64,000 bases of DNA. It comes from UBA8437 sp963582065. GTDB lineage: Bacteria; Planctomycetota; Planctomycetia; Planctomycetales; Planctomycetaceae. The position numbers were made by a program, and so were the translations under genes. The notes below the pieces were generated by a model that saw only the letters and a list, made by a program, of their open reading frames with translations, was not told the DNA's origin and made no database searches. How positions within the stretch are numbered: position 1 is the first letter of the stretch; each line of letters starts with the position of its first letter. Below, piece by piece: positions 43,521-54,000 of this stretch. Where the stretch lies: positions 1-64,000 of the forward strand of contig CAUZRQ010000015.1 in assembly GCA_963582065.1 (NCBI GenBank). Reading direction: 5' to 3'.

Positions 43521-45776
43521 ATGCGCGGACCCATCATTCTCGCCTGCTGTATGGCACTCGGCATGAGGGGTGTGTCCCTTGCCGAGGAATCGGCTGGAGT
43601 TCCAGGCGACGGGTCTGGGCAAAGTGACCATTGGGCCTTTCAGCCAATCCAGAAGCCACCGATACCGGCCACGCGTTTCACCGAGCGAATCCGAAACCCC
43701 ATCGACTCCTTTGTCTTCGGACGACTGGATTCCGAAGGCTTGGTTCCTCGGCCGACTGCCGATCAACTGACTCTGCATCGACGTGTGTCGCTGGATCTCC
43801 TGGGGCTTCCGCCATCCCCCGCTGAACAACGCCGTTTTGCACAGGACACCCGGCCCGGTGCCTGGGAGCGACTGGTCGCGAGGTTGCTGGTGAGGCCGGA
43901 ATTTGGAGAGCGGTGGGCCAGGCATTGGCTCGATGTGGCACGCTATGGAGAATCGAACGGGTACGAGCGAGATGGGTCCAAGCCGAACGCGTGGCGGTTT
44001 CGTGACTACGTGATTGCCGCATTCAATGACGACCTACCGTTCGACCGGTTTCTGGCGGAACAGTTGGCTGGAGACGAGGTCGAGGGCAGTGACGCTCGGT
44101 CACAGATCGCGACGACATTTCTGCGACTGGGCACATGGGATGACGAACCCGCTGATCCGTTTGCCGACCGGTTTGACCAACTGGATGACATCCTGGCCAC
44201 CACTGCATCGGCCTTTCTCGGTATCACGCTGCGTTGTGCACGATGCCACGACCACAAGTTCGAGCCGCTCTCTCAAGAGGACTACTACGGCATTCTCGCG
44301 GTGTTCACACCGTTGAAGCGTCCCGAGAAGATCAAGTCGGCGACACACCGCGAGGAATTCGATCGTGAAGTGGGAACGCCGGCCGAACTGGCGGCTTATC
44401 GCGCGGGGGTCAAGAAGTGTGACCAGACGCTCGATCAGTTGAAGAATCAGCAGGCAACGCTGATTTCACGGGTTCGTGCTCGAGTGCTCAAAGCGGCCGC
44501 GGGTGGGGATGATCCGAAGATCTCCAGCGAGATCGCCCGAGCTTTCCTGGCTGACGCCAAGACGTTGAACGATCAACAGAAGGATCTCGTCAAGAAGAAC
44601 GCCAAGAAGGTCGAGCAGCACGTTTCGGAGTCATATTCCGAGTCCGAACGTGACGAGCGTTTGCGACTGGCCGCCGAGATCGCAGCGGTTGCGGCCACCA
44701 GGCCGGCACAGCCCACCCGTGCGTACATCTGGTATGAGGACACGCCGAAGGCCGGCCAGACGCGATTGTTTGAACGTGGCGATCCCTACCAGCCGAAGCG
44801 CGTCGTGAGTCCGAATGTTCCCGCGGTCCTGCGGAGCGGCACACTGCCGGCCCCGAAGCCGCTGAAAACGAGCACCGGCCGCCGCCTGTGGCTGGCCCGA
44901 TGGATGACGTCTCGCGCCAATCCGCTGGTCGCCCGTGTATTCGTCAACCGTGTGTGGCAGCACCTGTTGGGTGAAGGGCTGGTGACCACCGAGAGCAACT
45001 TTGGGGAAATGGGCGACGTTCCGTTTCACCAGGATCTGCTGGATTGGCTGGCAGCGGACCTGGTCGATTCGGGCTGGAAGATCAAGCGATTGCTGCAACA
45101 GATCGTCACGTCAGCCGTCTACCGCATGGACTCGCGTACAGAGGTCCAATCGGCGATGGCCGATCCACAGGAACGATTGCTGTGGCGATTTCGTCAGCGG
45201 CGGCTCGATGCCGAGGCGTTCCGTGATTCGGTTCTTGCCGTTACCGGCCAGCTGAACCGGACGATGCGCGGTCCGAGCGTGTACCCCACGCTGCCCGGAG
45301 CCGTCCTGGCCGGACAGTCGCGACCAGGGAGCGGATGGGGCAAGGCCGTGGCACAAAGCGAAGGACGTCGCAGCGTGTACATTTTCTCCAAACGCAGCCT
45401 GGCTGTTCCGGAACTGGCGTTGCTGGATGCGCCCAATTCTGCCGACAGCTGTTCTCAGCGTGCTGTGTCGACAACCGGCCCGCAGGCGTTGACGTTTCTC
45501 AACGGGGCGTTCATGACGTCGCGAGCTGCTGCCTTTGCCAAACGCCTGGTGGCCGAGGCGGGCCCGCGTCGGCAGGATCAAGTCGAATTGGCCTTTCGTC
45601 TGGCGATGTGTCGCCGCCCGTCTGCCGACGAGATACAGCTGTCGATTGCCTTTCTGTCGGGCCAGGCCAAGCTGCCAACCAGGGGCAAGCAGCCCGACAG
45701 TGACCCGGCAAGACGGGCGCTGAAGGCCCTGTGCCTGGTGCTGTTGAACACCAACGAGTTCGCCTACACACGGTGA
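43521..45776 (+). CDS. DUF1549/DUF1553 planctomycete protein
   Basis: 751 residues from the ATG at 43521. Signal peptide, then the DUF1549 part (NPIDSFVFGRLDSEGL, FGERWARHWLDVARYGES), a CARCHDHKFEPL segment with a CxxCH heme-type site, and the C-terminal DUF1553 (ANPLVARVFVNRVWQHLLGEG, RVSTTGPQALTFLN-like end). The N-terminal cytochrome c-like PSCyt1 domain found in longer relatives is absent. A lysine-rich coil region lies near 310-410. These proteins occur with DUF1501 genes in planctomycetes and their function is unknown. The partner starts 27 bases downstream. Confidence 0.87.
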   Translation: MRGPIILACCMALGMRGVSLAEESAGVPGDGSGQSDHWAFQPIQKPPIPATRFTERIRNPIDSFVFGRLDSEGLVPRPTADQLTLHRRVSLDLLGLPPSPAEQRRFAQDTRPGAWERLVARLLVRPEFGERWARHWLDVARYGESNGYERDGSKPNAWRFRDYVIAAFNDDLPFDRFLAEQLAGDEVEGSDARSQIATTFLRLGTWDDEPADPFADRFDQLDDILATTASAFLGITLRCARCHDHKFEPLSQEDYYGILAVFTPLKRPEKIKSATHREEFDREVGTPAELAAYRAGVKKCDQTLDQLKNQQATLISRVRARVLKAAAGGDDPKISSEIARAFLADAKTLNDQQKDLVKKNAKKVEQHVSESYSESERDERLRLAAEIAAVAATRPAQPTRAYIWYEDTPKAGQTRLFERGDPYQPKRVVSPNVPAVLRSGTLPAPKPLKTSTGRRLWLARWMTSRANPLVARVFVNRVWQHLLGEGLVTTESNFGEMGDVPFHQDLLDWLAADLVDSGWKIKRLLQQIVTSAVYRMDSRTEVQSAMADPQERLLWRFRQRRLDAEAFRDSVLAVTGQLNRTMRGPSVYPTLPGAVLAGQSRPGSGWGKAVAQSEGRRSVYIFSKRSLAVPELALLDAPNSADSCSQRAVSTTGPQALTFLNGAFMTSRAAAFAKRLVAEAGPRRQDQVELAFRLAMCRRPSADEIQLSIAFLSGQAKLPTRGKQPDSDPARRALKALCLVLLNTNEFAYTR

Positions 45777-45803
45777 ACGAGACCCGGCGAGAATTGCGCA
45801 GTC

Positions 45804-47258
45804 ATGAATGAAAACAGGATGATTCGGATGACGCCCCCCTGCGGTGAGACTCGTCGCGAGTTCCTCTGGGAGGTTGGCGGGGGTTTCACGGGGTTGGCGC
45901 TCTCGTCGATGCTTGCCGAAGACGGGTTTTTCGGCGAGACGGCTCAGGCCGACAACTCGTTGACCCCGAAACCCTCTCATCGGTCGCGGCCGACCAAGGC
46001 GTGTATCTGCCTGTTCATGTATGGGGGGCCCAGCCAGGTCGACCTGTTCGATCCGAAACCGATGCTGACGAAGTACCACGGAAAGACGATGCCGGGGATC
46101 GAAAAGGACCGCCTGTTCAAGGTCCGTAATCCCGGCACGCTGCTTGGCTCGTCACGGAAGTTTGCGCAGCACGGCGAGTCCGGGTTGCCGATCTCCGACC
46201 TGTTCCCGAACCTCGCCCGGCATGCCGACGACATTGCTGTGCTCCGCAGCTGTTACGCCGACAGCTTTGCCCACGGTTCCGGAATGCTGCAGATGAACAC
46301 GGGGATGGTTCGGCAGGGTTATCCGAGCCTCGGGTCGTGGGCAGTTTACGGGCTGGGCAGCGACAACCAGAACCTGCCCGGCTACGTCGTGATGCTCGAT
46401 CACCGTGGTGGGCCCATCAACGGCCCTCCGAACTGGAGTTCCGGATTCATGCCGGCCAGCTTCCAGGGGACACAGTTTCGAACAAACGGTGAACCGATCC
46501 TCAACCTCCAGCCGCCGGCGAGCGTTTCGGTTGCCCAGCAGCGGCAGCAGCTTGACCTGCTGAAGCGATTCAACCAGAAGTACTCGGCCACCAGTCCCGA
46601 CAACACGGACCTCCAGGCCCGCATCGCCAGTTATGAACTCGCGTTCCGCATGCAGTCGCACGCTCCGGAGGCAGTGGACCTGTCGCAGGAGAGCAAGCAG
46701 ACGCAGAAGTTGTACGGGCTGGACAGCACGAGAACCGAGAAGTTCGGACGGCGTTGCCTGTTGGCTCGACGCCTGATCGAACGCGGTGTCCGATTCGTCC
46801 AGGTCTACTCCGGCGGCGGCCACGGCGACCATACGTGGGACGCGCACGGAGACGTGAACAAGAATCACGAGAAACACTGCGGCGAGACCGATCTGCCGAT
46901 AGCCGGCTTGCTGACCGACCTCAAGCAGCGAGGACTGCTCGACGAGACGCTGCTTTTCTGGACGGGGGAATTCGGCCGGACTCCGACCGGACAAAGCGGC
47001 AAGGGACGTGATCACAGCCCGCGAGGGTTCTCAACCTGGATGGCCGGAGCCGGTGCCCGCGGTGGCCAGGCAATCGGCGCCACCGACGACTTCGGTTTCG
47101 CTGCCGTCGAAAACAAGCTGCATGTTCACGACGTGCACGCCAACATGCTGCACCTGATGGGTCTCGACCACGAGAAGCTGACGTACTTCCACGCCGGTCG
47201 CGATCACCGGTTGACGGACGTCTCGGGGCGGATTCTGCCGGAATTGGTCGGTGGATAG
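45804..47258 (+). CDS. DUF1501 protein with Tat signal
   Basis: 484 residues from the ATG at 45804 (45819 and 45828 are alternatives). TRREFL at 16-21 with the hydrophobic GGGFTGLALSSML is a twin-arginine signal, so the protein is exported folded. The core shows LFMYGGPSQVDLFDPKP near residue 70, WTGEFGRTPTGQ near 390 and HDVHANMLHLMGLDHEKLTY at the end, as in alkaline-phosphatase-like DUF1501 proteins. It pairs with the DUF1549 gene just upstream. Confidence 0.9.
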   Translation: MNENRMIRMTPPCGETRREFLWEVGGGFTGLALSSMLAEDGFFGETAQADNSLTPKPSHRSRPTKACICLFMYGGPSQVDLFDPKPMLTKYHGKTMPGIEKDRLFKVRNPGTLLGSSRKFAQHGESGLPISDLFPNLARHADDIAVLRSCYADSFAHGSGMLQMNTGMVRQGYPSLGSWAVYGLGSDNQNLPGYVVMLDHRGGPINGPPNWSSGFMPASFQGTQFRTNGEPILNLQPPASVSVAQQRQQLDLLKRFNQKYSATSPDNTDLQARIASYELAFRMQSHAPEAVDLSQESKQTQKLYGLDSTRTEKFGRRCLLARRLIERGVRFVQVYSGGGHGDHTWDAHGDVNKNHEKHCGETDLPIAGLLTDLKQRGLLDETLLFWTGEFGRTPTGQSGKGRDHSPRGFSTWMAGAGARGGQAIGATDDFGFAAVENKLHVHDVHANMLHLMGLDHEKLTYFHAGRDHRLTDVSGRILPELVGG

Positions 47259-47276
47259 CCGGTCCCTGGCCGGGGA

Positions 47277-49442
47277 TCAACGCCCCGCCCGCACCACCTC
47301 GACGCAGGCGATCGTGTCGTCATTGCGGACGTAGACACAGCCCCATGCGTAGGCCGGGTGTGCCCAGGTCGACCCGATCACTCGCGTCCGAGAGAATTCC
47401 TGGTAGCCCCTGGGCGAAAGTCTCACCAGCAGCAGTTCCCCGTCGGAATTCAAGACCACCGCGCGGTCGGAATCACCCAGCCACACCATCGTGGCCTGCG
47501 GATTTCGCCCCTTGGGGGTCATGCGATTGCCGTCGTCCCAGACCTTCTTGCCGGTGGCCAATTCGAAGCAGGTCAAACCGTGCCGTTTGTCGAGCAGGTA
47601 ACCATGGTCACCGCGGTGAAGTGGCTGACACATCAGGCTCCGCAGGTTGCGACGATCCTCCCAGGCCAGGCTGGCCGTAGCGAGATCGTCGCCGAGGCGG
47701 AGGGCCTGGACACCCTCCCAGTAATTGCTGACCAGTACGATGCCGCGATGGAAAATCGGCATCGAGATCGATACGCCGTTGTGGACCTTGTACTCGTGCG
47801 ACCAGGCCACTTTTCCGGTCAGGGGATCGAGGCCGCGGACGTGAGAAGGTGTCCAGCAGACCAACTGGCGTCGACCGGACTGCTCGATCATCAGCGGGGT
47901 GGCGTAACCCAGCGGGTCGCCGAGGCTGCGCCATTTCTCTTTCCCCGTGTGGCGGTCCAGGCCCAGAAAGCACCCGTTCGGGTTGCCGCCGGCATGGACA
48001 ATCAGCAGGTCGTCGACGATGACCGGAGAAGCCGAGAAACCCCACAGCGGCACCTGCGCCTTCTCCTGTTTGACCAGGTCCCGGCTCCAGATCACCTCGC
48101 CGCTGCTCGCGTGGAAGCAGAACAGGTGACCGACGGCTCCGAGTGCATAGACGCGGTCTCCGACAACCGCGGGCGTCGACCGTGGGCCGTTGCCGTAGGA
48201 GAGGCCCTTGTAGACAGCAGTGTAGGGATGGGTCCAGAGACGCTTTCCCGAAGCGGCATCCAGGCAGACCACCTGCTCGGTGTCGGCCGGTTTCTTGGGT
48301 TTCGTGAGCGTGTAAATCCGGCCCGCTGAAGCTGCAATCCCCGAATAACCCCCGCCAATCGGTTGTCGCCACAGTGTTCTGAGGCCGCCGACAGGCCAGC
48401 GGGCCGGAAATTTCGGGCCTCGCCACGTCCCGTTTCCCCGAATGCCACGCCATCGTGGCCACGCCTCGCCGCCAACGGCAACGAGTTGTTTGCGTGTGGG
48501 TTGATCCTTGGCGGATGACACGGTCATTGGTGCAACCGGAGCAGCCGAGGTATCGATGCTGTCCCAGCGTTGGCGGAGAGCGGCCGGCACATCCTTGGCC
48601 GGCGTCATCACCACCCGGAATCCCATCACGTAGTAGGTGCCCAGAGGGTGTTCGGCATAACGAAAACTGCTGCGACAGTCACGGGCATCGCTGTACCAGC
48701 CACCGCCTCGAATCACCCGCGAGGTGGCCGTTTTGGGACCGAGCGGATCTGTTGCCACCGCGAGGTCGTAATAGTCGACGTTGTACCAGTCCAGGCACCA
48801 TTCCCAGACATTGCCGTGCATGTCGTACAGCCCGTAGGCGTTGGCCGAAAACTGTCCGACCTTGGTGGTTCGAGCGCGAAATGGACCGGTGCGGCTGCGG
48901 TAGGGGTACTTGCCGTTGAAGTTGGCCTGCTCGGAGGAGAGTGAATCGCCAAAGTGAAAGGCCGTGTCGGTACCACCGCGGCAGGCGTATTCCCATTCCG
49001 CCTCGGTGGGCAACCGATAGAAACGACCGGCCTGTCGTTCGGCGGGTAAAGCCGACAGTTTGCGGCAGAATTCGACGGCGTCGACAAATCGCACCTGCTC
49101 GGCCGGAAAGGACTTGGTATCGAGCCCCTTGACCAACGATTTGCCCGGCCCGTCGGTGGCAAAAAACGAATGTGAAAATTTCATAATCCGCAGGAACTCG
49201 TCCTGGGTGACCTCGTAGACGCCAATATGAAACGGACGCGTGATTCGAACGCGATGAGCCGGTTGCTCGTCGGCTCCGGCGTCGCGGATGGCCTTTCCCG
49301 CGCCCATGAGAAACTCGGACGCCGCGATCGGGGCGAGTTTCATTCCCAGGGAGTTTGTCACCAGCTTGGGCGACTCGGCGAGAACCGGATCCGCGGGCAC
49401 AAGAAGTGCCAGGGCCAGCACCAGCGAGGATGAACGCGTCAT
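47277..49442 (-). CDS. FGE/SUMF1-like domain fused to PQQ-like beta-propeller
   Basis: 721 residues with a signal peptide (LVLALALLVPADPVLA). Residues about 25-285 are a formylglycine-generating-enzyme-like domain: RLPTEAEWEYACRGG, GNVWEWCLDWY and RVIRGGGWYSDARDCRSSFR. Residues about 325-721 form a beta-propeller opening with WPRWRGIRGNG. The FGE fold is often non-catalytic in such fusions, acting as a binding module. It is the last gene of the leftward DUF1549, DUF1501, fusion group, 66 bases after the DUF1501 gene. Confidence 0.85.
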   Translation of the reverse strand: MTRSSSLVLALALLVPADPVLAESPKLVTNSLGMKLAPIAASEFLMGAGKAIRDAGADEQPAHRVRITRPFHIGVYEVTQDEFLRIMKFSHSFFATDGPGKSLVKGLDTKSFPAEQVRFVDAVEFCRKLSALPAERQAGRFYRLPTEAEWEYACRGGTDTAFHFGDSLSSEQANFNGKYPYRSRTGPFRARTTKVGQFSANAYGLYDMHGNVWEWCLDWYNVDYYDLAVATDPLGPKTATSRVIRGGGWYSDARDCRSSFRYAEHPLGTYYVMGFRVVMTPAKDVPAALRQRWDSIDTSAAPVAPMTVSSAKDQPTRKQLVAVGGEAWPRWRGIRGNGTWRGPKFPARWPVGGLRTLWRQPIGGGYSGIAASAGRIYTLTKPKKPADTEQVVCLDAASGKRLWTHPYTAVYKGLSYGNGPRSTPAVVGDRVYALGAVGHLFCFHASSGEVIWSRDLVKQEKAQVPLWGFSASPVIVDDLLIVHAGGNPNGCFLGLDRHTGKEKWRSLGDPLGYATPLMIEQSGRRQLVCWTPSHVRGLDPLTGKVAWSHEYKVHNGVSISMPIFHRGIVLVSNYWEGVQALRLGDDLATASLAWEDRRNLRSLMCQPLHRGDHGYLLDKRHGLTCFELATGKKVWDDGNRMTPKGRNPQATMVWLGDSDRAVVLNSDGELLLVRLSPRGYQEFSRTRVIGSTWAHPAYAWGCVYVRNDDTIACVEVVRAGR

Positions 49443-49508
49443 CGAGACAACCTGATTGAAGGCGGTTGAACAGGAAAGGCCATCGTCATGTGTGGCCCAC
49501 GGGGGTCC

Positions 49509-50999
49509 TCAGGCAAGCAGTTCGCTGACGACTTTTCCGTGGACGTCGGTAAGGCGGAAGTCTCGTCCCTGGAACCGATGCGTCAGTTTCTCGTGGTCGA
49601 TGCCCAGGCAATGCAGGATCGTGGCATTGAGGTCGTGGATGTGAACGGGATTCTCGACGATGTTGTAACAGAAGTCGTCGGTCTTTCCGTGCACTATGCC
49701 TGGCCGGATACCGCCGCCGGCCATCCAGATCGAAAAACAACGCGGGTGATGGTCTCGGCCGTAGTTTGTTCGGCTCAATTTTCCCTGGCAGTAAATGGTG
49801 CGACCGAATTCTCCGCCCCACACAACCAGCGTGTCGTCGAGCATGCCTCGTGCTTTCAGGTCCTTGACCAGTGCGGCGGCGGGTTGATCGACATCACGAG
49901 ACATCATGGGGAGGTCGCGTGGCAGGGTACCGTGCTGGTCCCAGCCACGAATGAAGACCTGTATGAAACGGACATCCCGTTCAGCGAGGCGACGCGCGAG
50001 AAGGCAATTCGACGCGAACGTTCCGGGTTTGCCGACATCGGGGCCATAGAGGTCGAGAATGTGGCGTGGTTCATCGGACAGATCGGTCAATTCCGGAACC
50101 GAAGTCTGCATCCGGTAGGCCATTTCGTACTGGGCGATCCTCGCTTCGATCTCCGGATCACCAACCGCACGGAATTGCTGTCGATTGAGCTGCGCCAGCG
50201 AATCGAGCATTTTGCGGCGGGTGGCGTTACTGACACCGGCGGGGTTGGACAGGTACAGCACCGGATCTCCACTCGATCTCAGCGCCACGCCCTGGTGGCG
50301 CGACGGGAGGAACCCGGCGCCCCAAAGGCGAGTGTACAGCGCCTGGGCATCCCGCTTGGCGCTCCAGGTCGAGTGCAGAACCACGAAGCCGGGCAGGTTC
50401 TGGTTGACGCGGCCAAGACCGTACGACAGCCAGGCTCCCATGCTCGGGCGTCCGGGCTGCTGGGCCCCGGTCTGGATATAGGTGATCGCGGGGTCGTGGT
50501 TGATGGCCTCGGTGTGTACGGTCCGCACAAGGGCCATCTCGTCGGCGATTGTGGCGATGTGCGGCAGCAATTCACTGATCTCGGTGCCCGAGTGGCCTCG
50601 CTTGTGGAACTTGTAGATGGATGGGGCGACAGGGAACCGTTTCTGCCCTGACGTCATCGTGGTCAGGCGTTGCCCCTTCCGCACCGAATCGGGCAGATCC
50701 TTGTCGTAAAACGCCTGCATCTTGGGTTTTGGATCGAGCAGGTCGATCTGCGAAGGCGCTCCCGACATGAACAGGTAGATCACTCGCTTGGCCCTGGGGC
50801 GGAAGTGCGTGCTTCCCATGACACCGATGTCGTGAGTGGGCAACGAAGGACGAGCCCGAGCCGGAACGGCTGCAGAGGTTTCCTCGGCCAGAAGCGATGC
50901 CAGGGCTGCCATTCCGATGCCGCAGGTCGAGCGGCCGAAGAAATGGCGTCGGGTCACCGCCAAGGCGTCAGGCGTCGGCGGGAGTATCGGTAGGGTCAT
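49509..50999 (-). CDS. DUF1501 protein with Tat signal
   Basis: 496 residues. TRRHFFGRSTCGIGMAAL at 16 onward is a twin-arginine signal. LFMSGAPSQIDLLDPKP near residue 86, VVWGGEFGRTIYCQG and HIHDLNATILHCLGIDHEKLTH mark the family. The gene starts 49 bases after the DUF1549/DUF1553 gene on the same strand, so the two are probably expressed and exported together. Confidence 0.9.
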   Translation of the reverse strand: MTLPILPPTPDALAVTRRHFFGRSTCGIGMAALASLLAEETSAAVPARARPSLPTHDIGVMGSTHFRPRAKRVIYLFMSGAPSQIDLLDPKPKMQAFYDKDLPDSVRKGQRLTTMTSGQKRFPVAPSIYKFHKRGHSGTEISELLPHIATIADEMALVRTVHTEAINHDPAITYIQTGAQQPGRPSMGAWLSYGLGRVNQNLPGFVVLHSTWSAKRDAQALYTRLWGAGFLPSRHQGVALRSSGDPVLYLSNPAGVSNATRRKMLDSLAQLNRQQFRAVGDPEIEARIAQYEMAYRMQTSVPELTDLSDEPRHILDLYGPDVGKPGTFASNCLLARRLAERDVRFIQVFIRGWDQHGTLPRDLPMMSRDVDQPAAALVKDLKARGMLDDTLVVWGGEFGRTIYCQGKLSRTNYGRDHHPRCFSIWMAGGGIRPGIVHGKTDDFCYNIVENPVHIHDLNATILHCLGIDHEKLTHRFQGRDFRLTDVHGKVVSELLA

Positions 51000-51048
51000 G
51001 GCGTGTCTCGATGTCCTGCTGGATTCCGCACGGCCGGTTGGTGGCCGG

Positions 51049-54000
51049 TCAGTTCTTGGTGATTGCCTCGTCGAGATTCAGCAGCAGATTCGACAGCACA
51101 GTCCATGTGGCGAATTCTACCGGATCAATGGATTGTGGTCGCGGAGCTTCACCGACGGCCAGCATGGCCTTGGCTGCCTTCGGATTGTCGCGGTACTCAC
51201 GACGATGGGTTGCCAGGGCTTCGACCAGGATCTCGGATTCCCTTGGTGTCGGACTCCGTGAGGTCACCATCCGAAAACCACGGGTCAACCGCTGAGTGTC
51301 TGTGCCCGGATCTTTCAGTAATCTCCCGGCCAATCCACGGGCGCATTCGACAAACTGAACGTCGTTGAGGAGCAGCAACGCCTGCAGGGGCGTGTTGGTA
51401 CGTGCCCGCCGGACGCTGCAGGCCTCTCGGGAAGGTGCGTCGAACGTCAACATCGTGGGGGGCGCCGCGGTGCGTTTCCAGAACGTGTACAGGCTGCGGC
51501 GAAACAGGTTCGAACCATGGTCCTGGACGAACTGGACCGTGTTGCTGCCCGAATAGCCGACGGCTCGCCAGAGTCCGGAAGGTTGATACGGTTTCACGCC
51601 CTTCCCGCCGGGTTGCTCGACCAGTTGGCCGGCTACTGCAAGGGCCGTGTCGCGGAGCACCTCGGCGTCCAGGCGGTAGCGGGGACCCCGCCAGATCAGC
51701 CGGTTGCCCGGATCGGCCCGGTGACCGTCGGAGTGAAAACGCGAGGATTGTCGATACGCCGCAGAAGTGACGATCAGTTTCTGGAACGCCTTGATGTCCC
51801 ATTCGACCCGGACAAATTCGGTCGCCAGCCAGTCCAGTAGCCGGGGGTGAGACGGCCACTCGCCCTGCGCTCCGAAGTCCTCGGATGTCTTGACCAGGCC
51901 GATCCCGAAGAACTGCTGCCAGAAGCGGTTCACGGTGACGCGGGCCGTCAGTGGGTGGTCCGGTTGTACCAACCAGCGGGCCATTCCGAGCCTGTTGGAT
52001 GGGGCGTCCTTGGGCAGGGGGGGCAGGGCCGATGGCACACCCGGTTGTACGGGACGCGTCTTGTCAGGGATGTCGTATTGCCCCCTCTTCAACACGTAGG
52101 TCGGCCGGGGTTTGGGCATGTCTCGCATAATCAGCGAAGACGCCAGACCCTTGTTGATCTCGGCAATACGTGTTTCGGCCTCTCGAACGGTGGCGGTTGA
52201 GCCGGAGAACTTGGCCGCGGTCTGTCGGCAGGCGTTGACAAGAAAATGGTCTCTCAGCACCGCAATCTGTGCGGGGGTTCGTTTGCCGTCGGCCACTTTG
52301 GCTGCGGCCAATATGTTCCCGGGGACTCCCTGCGCCGATTTCCTGACATGGGCCGTCCAGGCCGCAAGTGAGGCGAAGAGTCGCGGCCCCTGCCGGGCGG
52401 AAGTGACGATGCCCCCGGTGTCCCACTGGACCGTTCCACCGAACTGAGTGAATGCCCAACCGCGGATCACGGAACCCGGTTTCAGATTGACGTCGGCGGC
52501 GGGCACTTCCAGCCGGACCCACTCGCCAGCCTGTGGAAGGTCACCGCGTCGCAGGCGACTGGGGGTCTTTGTCCGCCCCCAGGCGATCCGATCCTCGCCC
52601 CAGAAAGCACGGTGATCCCAGTTTCCGCTGTGGAACTGCAGCATGATCTCCTTGGGGGGATTCAGCGGGTCGATCCGCACCCAGGCGAACAGCGTGTCGC
52701 CTTCGGCGACCTGCAGTCCGGGTTTTGCATCTTCGAAGAAGTGTTGCCCCAACGCCTTGGCGGTCCGCAATGTTGAACGCTTTCCACTGTGCGGCGGGTG
52801 GCCGGGAGCCGTAACCCACTTCCAGCCACCTCCGTCACCACTGGCTTGGCGTCGGCCGCCCGGCGGAGTGTCATCATCGATCCAGATCACCTCCCGGCGT
52901 TTCGGAGTGTGCTCCTTCGCGGGCGGGCCCGGGTCGGTGTAGCGGATTTCGGACAGGGTCGACTCGATCAGTTTGCGGGCCGCGGCGATACGGTCCTGCT
53001 GCTGTTGGATGTCGGATCGCTGAATCGCCGTGGGCACCTTGACCGAAGGTGGGGGCAGCAAGGCGTTGCCGTCCATTGCCCGCTCGGTGAGGCTGTTGAA
53101 GTAGGCCAGGAAGCGATAGAAGTCCTGCTGCGGAATGGGGTCGAATTTGTGTTCGTGACAGACCGCACAACCCATCGTCAGTCCGAGCCAGACAGTGGCG
53201 GTGGTCTCGACACGGTCGACACCGTATTTGAACCGGTACTCGTCGGCGATCGCCCCTCCTTCGCTGGTGGTGACGTTGCAGCGATTGAAGCCGGTGGCCA
53301 CCAGTTGAGACACCGAGGGCTTCGGCAAAAGGTCACCGGCGAGCTGTTCGACAGTGAAGCGGTCGAAGGGCATGTTGTCGTTGAAAGCCCCGACCACCCA
53401 GTCGCGATACGGCCAGATCGAGCGTTCGTTGTCCAGGTGCAGGCCGTGTGTGTCTCCGTAGCGAGCAGCGTCAAGCCAGATGCGACCTGCATGTTCGCCG
53501 AAACGAACGGACCCCAGAAGTCGGTCGACCAGGCGGTGATAGGCTCCGGGCCGGGTGTCCGAGAGGAAACGGTCAATCTCGTCAAGTGTCGGTGGCAGCC
53601 CGGTCAGGTCGAGCGTGACTCGGCGGATGAGGGTCTCACGGGACGCCTCAGGCGAGGGGTCCAGCCGCTGCTGCGCCAGCCGGGCGAGAATGAAGGCATC
53701 AATCGGATTCGTCCGCCAGCCGGGTCGGTTGACCGTCGGCGGCGTGCGGCGGGCGGGCGGCTGGAATGCCCAGTGGCCTTGCCAGCCTGCGCCCTGGTCG
53801 ATCCACCGTTTCAACAGTTCGATCTGACCCGATGTCAACTTCTTGCCACTGTCCCGTGGCGGCATGCGCTCGTCGGGATCAGCAGAGAGGATCCGGCGGA
53901 CAACGGCACTCTTGGCCGACGATCCGGCCTTGATCGCCGTTTGGCCGGATTCCAGTCGCAGGCCGACGACCGTCTCGAGATCAAGTCGAAACCCAGCCTG

